A DNA stretch of 6,093 nt from NCBI GenBank assembly GCA_902767355.1, contig CACXHG010000127.1:1-6093 (forward strand), in the 5' to 3' direction. A model generated the notes under the pieces. That model had not been told where the DNA came from and ran no database searches. It saw only the letters and a program-made list of their open reading frames with translations. The DNA comes from an uncultured Bacteroidia bacterium (GTDB taxonomy: Bacteria > Bacteroidota > Bacteroidia > Bacteroidales > UBA932). The translations under genes were made by a program, and so were the position numbers. Below are positions 1 to 4,865 of the stretch, piece by piece (within the stretch, counting starts at the first letter, position 1; every line of letters starts with the position of its first letter).

Positions 1-15
1 GACGTTGTTACTCAT
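1..15 (-). CDS. Start of an unidentified gene, cut by the left edge
   Basis: Only five codons (Met-Ser-Asn-Asn-Val) are visible, reading leftward from an ATG at 15-13, so no function can be given. The start is inferred from context: a perfect Bacteroidota -7 element (TATATTTG on the minus strand, 35-42) lies about 20 bases upstream. An alternative ATG at 23-21 is followed at once by TAA, which leaves the ATG at 15 as the first usable start. There is no clear Shine-Dalgarno sequence, as is common in this phylum. The gene has the same direction as the lipoprotein gene at 265-1377 but sits about 250 bases downstream of it with its own promoter, so it is probably a separate unit. Confidence 0.5.
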
Positions 16-34
16 AATTACATTCGCTTGGATG

Positions 35-42
35 CAAATATA
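35..42 (-). promoter_or_regulatory. Candidate -7 promoter element for the left-edge gene
   Basis: The minus strand reads TATATTTG, a full match to the Bacteroidota sigma-ABfr -7 consensus TAnnTTTG. It lies about 19 bases before the putative ATG at 15. No good -33 TTTG is visible at the usual 19-21 base spacing. Confidence 0.5.
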
Positions 43-133
43 AGGAATAAAAACAAAACTACATCATAACGGATGTGAATCTTTCATGGAAACTTCGATT
101 ACATTCGAAAGGGTATAACCTAGGATTACCAGT

Positions 134-162
134 CAAAAGTAGCAGCAAAATACTACGGCCAA
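134..162 (-). promoter_or_regulatory. Possible second upstream promoter, minus strand
   Basis: The minus strand carries TACTTTTG (134-141), a full match to TAnnTTTG. A TTG lies at 160-162, 18 bases upstream, which is slightly short of the usual -33 spacing. It could drive a longer leader for the left-edge gene or a small RNA. The match may also be chance in AT-rich DNA. Confidence 0.25.
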
Positions 163-264
163 TTTGAGAATAAGCCGTTGTTTTGTATAATCTGAAATCA
201 CCTTTGATCAGATGTTCGTATAGCTATAATTAGCGGAATGTGCCAGAATAGGCCAGGCTAATTG

Positions 265-1377
265 TCATTTCAGCAACTCGCCGGTGATGGAATCGACGAT
301 CACCGTGGGGGTCTTGTCACCAATGAACTGCATCACGGGGCTTTCGAAGCCCTCGGGGTGGCTATAGACAACCAGATTCGTGTCCGGGTCTGTCACATCG
401 CCCAGCTTCACGGAGGCAATGGCCTCTTCCAGCCCGACGAAGGCATCCACAAAGTCGAGGTCTATATATTTGCCGGCGGTCCACTCGGGCACGTCGGTCT
501 CTTCGCTGTATTCCAGGGTGGCATCCAGCGCGAAAGAGTTGCGAACGGCCTTGATCAGATATGAGGGATGGTTGTCAGCAGCGGGAACATAATACACGTA
601 AGTGGCCTTTATAGCCTCAAGGTCGCTCAACATAGCGGCATTGACCTTTTGGCTGAGCTCATAGCGGACCTCGACCAGATTCCACTTTATATCAAGCTGA
701 TATCCAAGACGCTGACCGCCGTCGTATTCATCGGCAATAGCGGCAAGGTCGTGCATAAAGAAGGTCGAGGCGCTTCCCTCGGGAACCGTGCCCTCCTTAA
801 TGGAAACCTCCCCGGTTTTGGCATCCACAAACACGTGGTCGTGCCGGCTGGCCGAGCCGCCAAACACATATTGCGCATTTGGAAAGAAGGGATATACAGG
901 CTTGCGCAGGGTCACGGCGGAGGTATTTAGGCCGTCTCCGGAGGCCGCTTCTTTCTTGGCCGCGGCGATTGCATCTTCCAGCGATACCTTAAAGCCCATC
1001 AGGTCAGCCTCGGGAATCTGGCTGTCGCCCAGCCAGGGAGAATCGGCCTGATAATTAGCCGTGCGGACCTCGCCGCTTTCAAAATCGCGCTCACAGACAA
1101 AAATATCGCTGTAGCCGCCCTGCCAGAGGTAGCATATAGTGGTCAGAGTCTCGGCTTTGAGATCTTCCGGCTGCGCATTCGCAATATAGTCGTCCAGCAC
1201 AAAGCGGGCTTCTACAAAGTGGTCTTTGGCATCCGGGAATTCCTTGACCAGAGTCTGGTAATCCTCAATCACATAGTCCAAATAGGTCTTTTCCGGTTCG
1301 GGAACGATATCCCTGGTGCAGGAGAAGGCAATAAAGAGGGCGATGACCGCCGCATAAGTGTTAATAATCTTTTTCAT
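265..1377 (-). CDS. Lipoprotein with two PepSY-like repeats
   Basis: This encodes a 370-residue predicted lipoprotein. I chose the ATG at 1377-1375, giving MKKIINTYAA. An in-frame TTG three codons upstream lies inside the promoter element and is unlikely to be used. A hydrophobic stretch ends in a lipobox FSC with the acylated Cys at residue 20. Two similar segments are visible (residues about 128-192 and 310-370). Each has a helix of the type SLEDAIAAAKK / GLEEAIASVK, then a beta stretch, then VFVDAKTGEV / VIVDSITGEL. The VDxxTGE ending is typical of PepSY-like domains, which are small extracytoplasmic folds often linked to protease inhibition or sensing. The N-terminal 100 residues include EFPDAK, also reminiscent of Bacteroidota PepSY-like proteins. 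The exact role and ligand are unknown. It is probably monocistronic, with its own promoter directly upstream, and no intrinsic terminator is seen after it. Confidence 0.85.
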   Translation of the reverse strand: MKKIINTYAAVIALFIAFSCTRDIVPEPEKTYLDYVIEDYQTLVKEFPDAKDHFVEARFVLDDYIANAQPEDLKAETLTTICYLWQGGYSDIFVCERDFESGEVRTANYQADSPWLGDSQIPEADLMGFKVSLEDAIAAAKKEAASGDGLNTSAVTLRKPVYPFFPNAQYVFGGSASRHDHVFVDAKTGEVSIKEGTVPEGSASTFFMHDLAAIADEYDGGQRLGYQLDIKWNLVEVRYELSQKVNAAMLSDLEAIKATYVYYVPAADNHPSYLIKAVRNSFALDATLEYSEETDVPEWTAGKYIDLDFVDAFVGLEEAIASVKLGDVTDPDTNLVVYSHPEGFESPVMQFIGDKTPTVIVDSITGELLK

Positions 1378-1383
1378 AGGCCG

Positions 1384-1391
1384 CAAATATA
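1384..1391 (-). promoter_or_regulatory. -7 promoter element of the PepSY-like lipoprotein gene
   Basis: The minus strand reads TATATTTG, a full match to the Bacteroidota TAnnTTTG consensus. It ends only six bases before the ATG at 1377, so the transcript should be leaderless or nearly so. No -33 TTTG is visible at the expected distance. Confidence 0.6.
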
Positions 1392-1413
1392 GAAAAAAGT
1401 GTAAACTGATTGC

Positions 1414-1444
1414 TTGCCATTATGCATTTTAGCTTGTACTTTTG
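1414..1444 (+). promoter_or_regulatory. Promoter of the 30-codon ORF
   Basis: TTG at 1414-1416 and TACTTTTG at 1437-1444 are separated by 20 bases. This fits the Bacteroidota -33/-7 architecture and is the best complete promoter in the window. It is divergent from the element at 1384-1391 and lies 26 bases before the ATG at 1471. Confidence 0.6.
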
Positions 1445-1470
1445 CCTTATAAATCTTAACACGACACAAT

Positions 1471-1563
1471 ATGAGACTCAGAGTTTTCTTTGCGGCAATC
1501 GCAGCCGACGTGACCTTCAACCCGGACGAATTCCCTGACGCAAAGATAGTGGACAAGCGATAG
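1471..1563 (+). CDS. Small 30-residue ORF, possible microprotein or gene remnant
   Basis: The frame starts MRLRVFFAAIAAD and ends FPDAKIVDKR before a TAG at 1561-1563. I do not recognise it as a known small protein. Three things support expression: a full -33/-7 promoter just upstream, an intrinsic terminator 20 bases downstream, and codon use with mostly G or C at third positions like the neighbouring genes. The first 12 residues resemble a clipped signal peptide. The tail resembles the FPxAKI motif near the start of Bacteroidota PepSY-like proteins, and EFPDAK also occurs in the divergently transcribed lipoprotein. It may therefore be what is left of a PepSY-like gene after internal deletion. 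It could also be a true microprotein, or the whole unit could act as a small RNA. No Shine-Dalgarno sequence is visible. Confidence 0.45.
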   Translation: MRLRVFFAAIAADVTFNPDEFPDAKIVDKR

Positions 1564-1575
1564 CCCGCTCAAGGC

Positions 1576-1618
1576 AAAAAAAGAGCGGCCGGGCAAACAG
1601 CCTGGCCGCTATCTTTTT
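1576..1618. terminator. Bidirectional intrinsic terminator
   Basis: Arms at 1584-1594 and 1600-1610 form an 11-pair GC-rich stem (AGCGGCCGGGC with GCCTGGCCGCT, one G-T pair) around a five-base loop. Seven A bases at 1576-1582 give a U run for minus-strand transcripts, and five T bases at 1614-1618 serve the plus strand. It can end both the 30-codon unit and the isomerase gene, whose stop codon is about 20 bases away. Confidence 0.85.
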
Positions 1619-1632
1619 ATTCGGACAGCCCC

Positions 1633-2238
1633 CTACCTCTTGCACATCAAAGGTACGCTGCTGAAGCCTTCGGGACGGTCGTAAAGCTCGCAGTGGCAGT
1701 CGCCCAGATGCTTAACCTTGAAGCCGTTGGCCTTGTACTCTTCATAATTGAAGGCGTTGAGCTCGTCGATGGCGATCTGGTGGAACTTGTCAAAGTCGGG
1801 CCACCACTCCCAGCCGCTGCCGAAGTCGTTGTAGAGGAAGGCGTCGGCACACTGCTTGCCCAGCTCGGGAGTTACATAGAATGCACCCATCGCAAGCACG
1901 TTCACGCCGTTGCCGGTGATGGCGCGGAAGGCAGCGGGAACAGACTCCACTACACCTGCGTGCACGCCGGGGCATTTGCTGGCTGCGATGTGGATACCCA
2001 TACCGGTACCGCAGAAAATCAGTGCGCGCTCAAATTCCTTCTCGGTGATCATCGCGCCTACGCGAAGGCCTATTCTGTGGAACATCAGCTCGGTGTCGTC
2101 GGGATCGGAATCTGCCTTGACGCCGATGTCAGTAACTGTCCAGCCTTTCTTTTCGAGATACTCCTTGATAGCTTCTTTAAGAGGATAGCCGGCAAAATCG
2201 GCGGCCATAAGAATCTGTTTGTCTGCTACTGTTTTCAT
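1633..2238 (-). CDS. RpiB/LacA/LacB-family sugar-phosphate isomerase
   Basis: This is a 201-residue cytoplasmic protein of the RpiB/LacAB family, whose members interconvert aldose and ketose phosphates such as ribose 5-phosphate and ribulose 5-phosphate. Supporting motifs are ADFAGYPLK at residues 13-21 (family DHxGxxLK), CGTGMGIHIAASK at 76-88 with the catalytic-type Cys76, and NVLAMGAFYVTPELGKQCADAFL at 113-135. The family core is about 145-150 residues. The last 50 or so residues form an extension rich in Trp, Tyr and Cys, like the C-terminal domain seen on some longer RpiB homologues. Two histidines found in classic RpiB appear replaced: Phe15 in the DHxG motif, and Gly109 where Escherichia coli RpiB has the ring-opening His99. 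The true substrate may therefore be another sugar phosphate, and the usual rpiB label should be treated with care. It is monocistronic, ending at the shared terminator. Confidence 0.9.
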   Translation of the reverse strand: MKTVADKQILMAADFAGYPLKEAIKEYLEKKGWTVTDIGVKADSDPDDTELMFHRIGLRVGAMITEKEFERALIFCGTGMGIHIAASKCPGVHAGVVESVPAAFRAITGNGVNVLAMGAFYVTPELGKQCADAFLYNDFGSGWEWWPDFDKFHQIAIDELNAFNYEEYKANGFKVKHLGDCHCELYDRPEGFSSVPLMCKR

Positions 2239-2267
2239 TTGTTTGTGGTTTAAATGGATTTATCTAC

Positions 2268-2291
2268 AGTGTTTTTATTAGTGTTTTTATT
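2268..2291. repeat. Perfect 12-base tandem repeat
   Basis: Two exact copies of AGTGTTTTTATT lie side by side, at 2268-2279 and 2280-2291. They fall in the 5' leader of the isomerase gene, about 30 bases before its ATG. They could be a slippage product or part of a regulatory site. Confidence 0.85.
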
Positions 2292-2302
2292 CTTGTAAGG
2301 CA

Positions 2303-2310
2303 TAAAATTA
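2303..2310 (-). promoter_or_regulatory. Weak candidate -7 element for the isomerase gene
   Basis: The minus strand reads TAATTTTA, seven of eight matches to TAnnTTTG. Use of this site would give a leader of roughly 55-60 bases that contains the 12-base tandem repeat. No -33 element is clear. Confidence 0.3.
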
Positions 2311-2331
2311 GAGTTTTTGCAGAACAAATCC

Positions 2332-2339
2332 TAATTTTG
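2332..2339 (+). promoter_or_regulatory. -7 promoter element of the TapB-like/dipeptidase operon
   Basis: TAATTTTG is a full match to the Bacteroidota TAnnTTTG consensus. It ends eight bases before the ATG at 2348, which again suggests a nearly leaderless transcript. The nearest TTTG (2316-2319) is only 12 bases upstream, too close for a standard -33. Confidence 0.55.
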
Positions 2340-2347
2340 TGGTCTCT

Positions 2348-2902
2348 ATGAAAATAAAAGTCTTCACCCTTATCCTGTTTTTCGCGCTGGCAAGCACTGC
2401 GACTGCCAAAGAACCCTATTTCGTAAAAACCGGCAGCCAGATTCTCTATTACGAGCGCTACGACGCCGACAGCAACAAGCTGGTGCAGACCACTACTCTG
2501 GATATCTGTGATGTAGAGAAAGACAGCAAAAACACCCGCGTCAATTATGGAATGCTGCTCAAAAAGGCCAACGGCCAGCCTATGCTCGGCGGAAGGGCGG
2601 CCCTGACAGCCATTATAGAAAAGAACGGCAATGTCTGGATGGACCTGGGCGGCATTGTCAAATGCGTCCTTCAGAATATGTTCCCCAAAGCCAAGCCCAA
2701 GGCCAAGGGCGGAATGGCGATTATGCCGGCAGTTATGCACCCCGGCGACACCTGGTCAGACACCTGGTATGCACCGGGCATAGGCTATGTGCGCCACGAC
2801 TCCTACAATTACAAAATGGAGTTGCTCTCTTCCGAGATTCTGGTCAGCATCGCCTCCAGCCCCGCGTCTCAGGCAGCCGAAAATCCCGGTTCGGACCAAT
2901 AA
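2348..2902 (+). CDS. Secreted compact TapB-like protein of unknown function
   Basis: This is a 184-residue exported protein. I chose the ATG at 2348. An in-frame GTG at 2339 overlaps the promoter element. A signal peptide is clear: KIK, then a hydrophobic core, with probable cleavage after ALASTATA at residue 20. The mature start (YFVKTGSQILYYERYDADSNKL) resembles the TapB/DUF3108-like envelope proteins common in Bacteroidota, whose opening pattern is a Gly, then an aromatic strand, then Tyr-Asp-Ala. The motifs HPGDTW (131-136) and WYAPGIGYVRHDSY (140-153) match the later parts of that fold. In longer relatives as I recall them, a segment separates those two motifs; here they almost touch, so the domain seems shortened. 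A Lys-Pro-Ala patch (PKAKPKAK) spans 113-120. It is the first gene of an operon with the dipeptidase 15 bases downstream. Family assignment is tentative and the function is unknown. Confidence 0.8.
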   Translation: MKIKVFTLILFFALASTATAKEPYFVKTGSQILYYERYDADSNKLVQTTTLDICDVEKDSKNTRVNYGMLLKKANGQPMLGGRAALTAIIEKNGNVWMDLGGIVKCVLQNMFPKAKPKAKGGMAIMPAVMHPGDTWSDTWYAPGIGYVRHDSYNYKMELLSSEILVSIASSPASQAAENPGSDQ

Positions 2903-2917
2903 ATTCAAGGTATAACA

Positions 2918-3673
2918 ATGAAAAAGACTATCCTGCTGGAAGCGCTTCTGGTTCTGATGCTGCCGTTATCTTGCGCCAAGCGCATCACCCCCGCCACTCA
3001 GGATTCGGGCGACTTTGTCAATATTACAGACATCGTACCCGACGCCATTCTGGAAATACGCTATTTCGGTACCTATAATTTTGTGGGAGAGCGCATTGAC
3101 GGCTATCTGCAGCCGACGGCTCTGCTGACGCGTCAGGCTGCCGAATGTCTCAAGGCCGTAAGCGACGATGTGATGGCCCAAGGCTACCGCCTCAAGATAT
3201 ACGATGCCTACCGTCCGCAGCGCGCCGTGGACCATTTTGTGCGCTGGGCCGCCGATCTTAAAGACACCCGGATGAAGGCGTATTTCTATCCCGACCTGGA
3301 CAAGAGCGTCCTTTTCGAGCAGGAATATATTATGGCCAAATCCGGCCACACACGCGGCTCCACAGTCGATCTGACCCTGTTTGATATGGCCAGCGAAAAG
3401 GAATTGGATATGGGCGGGACCTTCGACTGGTTCGGACCCGAGAGTCACCCCGATTTTTGCGGCAATCCCGACACGGGAGAATATACCGGCGACAATCACA
3501 AGAGCCCCCGGGGACGCAGTATCACTGCCGAGCAATTCCGCAACCGTATGATCCTGCGCCAGGCTATGCTGCGCCACGGCTTCAAGGCGCTCGACAGCGA
3601 ATGGTGGCACTTTACCCTCAAAGACGAGCCGTTCAAGGACACCTACTTCGATTTCCCCGTAAAAGAGCTGTAA
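2918..3673 (+). CDS. Lipoprotein D-Ala-D-Ala dipeptidase, VanX/DdpX type (peptidase M15D)
   Basis: This 251-residue zinc dipeptidase is predicted to split D-alanyl-D-alanine, recycling it or removing it from the peptidoglycan precursor pool in the periplasm. A lipobox LPLSC places the acylated Cys at residue 19, so the enzyme is membrane-anchored outside the cytoplasm. Key residues are all present. SGHTRGSTVD supplies zinc ligands His144 and Asp151. EWWH supplies catalytic Glu228 and zinc ligand His231. YDAYRP carries Arg99, equivalent to the transition-state Arg71 of VanX. The length is somewhat above cytoplasmic VanX (about 200 residues), mostly from the N-terminal lipoprotein region. AAGG at 2907-2910 is a plausible ribosome site seven bases before the ATG. 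The gene follows the TapB-like gene by 15 bases, so the two are likely co-transcribed. Nothing nearby resembles vanH, vanA or vanRS, so a housekeeping role is more likely than glycopeptide resistance. Confidence 0.93.
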   Translation: MKKTILLEALLVLMLPLSCAKRITPATQDSGDFVNITDIVPDAILEIRYFGTYNFVGERIDGYLQPTALLTRQAAECLKAVSDDVMAQGYRLKIYDAYRPQRAVDHFVRWAADLKDTRMKAYFYPDLDKSVLFEQEYIMAKSGHTRGSTVDLTLFDMASEKELDMGGTFDWFGPESHPDFCGNPDTGEYTGDNHKSPRGRSITAEQFRNRMILRQAMLRHGFKALDSEWWHFTLKDEPFKDTYFDFPVKEL

Positions 3674-3674
3674 G

Positions 3675-4814
3675 CTATTTTATTCCAAAGGCGTAGATGG
3701 TGCTGGTGCGATAGGTTTCGCCCGGCCGCAGTTCTACGCTGGGCCACTGGGGCTTATTGGGAGAATCAGGATAGTGCTGTGTCTCCATGCAGACGGCGGT
3801 GCGTATCTCATACTTGACGCCCTTTTTGCCGCGCACACTGCCGTCCAGGAAGTTGCCAACATACACCTGCAGGCCCGGTTCGGTGGTGTAAACCTTCATT
3901 TCAATGCCGGACGCAGGGCAGTACAGCACGGCCGCCTCTTTGCTGATATCGCCGTCGGTGTCCAGCACCCAGTTGTGATCGTAGCCGTGGCCGTTGCGCA
4001 GCTGCGCATCGTCGGCATCTATCCGCTCCCCTATCAGGCACGGCTGGCGGAAATCGAACACTGTACCCTCCACGGGAGCTATCTCGCCGGTAGTCATAAA
4101 CGTGTCGTCTATGGGGGTAAAACCGGAAGCGTTTATGGTGAGCACATCGTCCAGAATGGTGTGACTGGCGGGATCTCCGGAGAGGTTGAAATAAGAGTGA
4201 TTGGTCAGGTTGATTACCGTAGGAGCATCGGTAGTGGCTTCATAATCAAGCCTCAGGGCGTTGTCGTCCAGCAGCGTGTAAGTCACGGTCGCACTCACAT
4301 TGCCGGGGAATCCCGCATCGCCGTCGGGCGAATCCAGCGCCAGCTTTATATGGCGGGAGTCGGCCTCAACCACTGCGAATACCCGATAGTGCCAGCCGTC
4401 AGGGCCACCGTGGAGGCAATGCCCGTAGTTGTTCTGCGGCAGCTGGTACATCACGCTGTCTATGGTGATGCGCCCCTGGTTGATACGGTTGCCGTAGCGG
4501 CCTATCACTGCGCCGAAGTTGGAGTCGTTCTGCTCCGGGTAATAGTCTGTTATCTTGTCAAAACCCAGCACGACGTCGCGCATGGCACCCCTGCGGTCGG
4601 GCACCGAAACGGATACTATGCGGCCGCCGAAGTTGGTGATGCACACCTCCATCCCGGAAGCATTCTTAAGCGTATAGAGGGCCACCGGGAGGTCATTGTA
4701 CCGGCCCTCGAAATCAGCGGGATTCAATCCCGATACAGTCAGCCCTTTCTTGGGGGCGCAGGCGGCCAGCGAGAGAGCGGCTGCCAGGAAGATGATGCAT
4801 ATATTCTTTTTCAT
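3675..4814 (-). CDS. galM: Lipoprotein aldose 1-epimerase (galactose mutarotase)
   Basis: This 379-residue enzyme interconverts alpha and beta anomers of galactose, glucose and related aldoses. The family fingerprints are intact: IGRYGNRI (104-111), HGG with His135, NLTNHSYFNL with His206, GYDHNWVL with Asp279, TTEPGLQVYVGNFLDG (310-325), and ETQHYPDSPN with catalytic Glu344. His206 and Glu344 correspond to the acid-base pair (His170, Glu304) of Lactococcus GalM. I chose the ATG at 4814; an in-frame GTG two codons upstream is less likely. A signal sequence ends in a lipobox LAAC with Cys19. The enzyme should therefore act in the periplasm or at the outer membrane on sugars released from polysaccharides, as in many Bacteroidota. 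Its stop codon is one base from that of the convergent dipeptidase gene, leaving no room for a terminator between them. No polysaccharide-utilisation genes (SusC/SusD) are in view. Confidence 0.95.
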   Translation of the reverse strand: MKKNICIIFLAAALSLAACAPKKGLTVSGLNPADFEGRYNDLPVALYTLKNASGMEVCITNFGGRIVSVSVPDRRGAMRDVVLGFDKITDYYPEQNDSNFGAVIGRYGNRINQGRITIDSVMYQLPQNNYGHCLHGGPDGWHYRVFAVVEADSRHIKLALDSPDGDAGFPGNVSATVTYTLLDDNALRLDYEATTDAPTVINLTNHSYFNLSGDPASHTILDDVLTINASGFTPIDDTFMTTGEIAPVEGTVFDFRQPCLIGERIDADDAQLRNGHGYDHNWVLDTDGDISKEAAVLYCPASGIEMKVYTTEPGLQVYVGNFLDGSVRGKKGVKYEIRTAVCMETQHYPDSPNKPQWPSVELRPGETYRTSTIYAFGIK

Positions 4815-4827
4815 ATCCACGAAGTTA

Positions 4828-4846
4828 CAAATTAATCTTATCTTTA
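4828..4846. promoter_or_regulatory. Divergent promoter region between galM and the esterase gene
   Basis: Only 51 bases separate the two start codons. The minus strand carries TTAATTTG (4828-4835) and the plus strand TATCTTTA (4839-4846). Each matches seven of eight positions of TAnnTTTG, 13 bases before the galM ATG and 19 before the esterase ATG. No -33 elements are clear. The two polymerases would compete for overlapping DNA. Confidence 0.4.
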
Positions 4847-4865
4847 CTGGAAATAATCATCCGAT

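Larger units (their letters stand above)
16..264. other. Non-coding AT-rich intergenic region
   Basis: No convincing reading frame is present on either strand. Visible structure is limited: a perfect 10-base palindrome TATAGCTATA (219-228), a bulged hairpin (arms 190-195/208-213 and 198-200/205-207, loop CCTT), a CCTAGG palindrome near 118-123, and the two candidate minus-strand promoter elements at 35-42 and 134-162. The hairpin has no following T run, so I do not call it a terminator for the gene ending at 265. No tRNA, riboswitch or repeat array is seen. Confidence 0.6.

Noticed and set aside
190..213. Terminator for the gene ending at 265
   Set aside because: The hairpin is short and bulged and is not followed by a T run on the minus strand.
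1374..1556. 60-codon minus-strand frame crossing the lipoprotein promoter and the small ORF
   Set aside because: It overlaps both divergent promoters and the terminus of the lipoprotein gene, and lacks a sensible start or composition.
1693..2253. 186-codon plus-strand open frame opposite the isomerase gene
   Set aside because: It is a shadow frame. The minus-strand product matches the RpiB/LacAB family along its length.
2966..3610. 214-codon minus-strand open frame opposite the dipeptidase gene
   Set aside because: It is an antisense shadow of a gene with complete VanX-type active-site motifs.
2918..3673. Glycopeptide-resistance cassette
   Set aside because: The dipeptidase is VanX-like, but no ligase, dehydrogenase or two-component genes are present, and the lipoprotein form fits a general envelope role.
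3774..4835. 353-codon plus-strand open frame opposite galM
   Set aside because: It is a shadow of a clear aldose 1-epimerase with all catalytic motifs. GC-rich third positions remove antisense stops. The shadow protein shows no recognisable domain or export signal.
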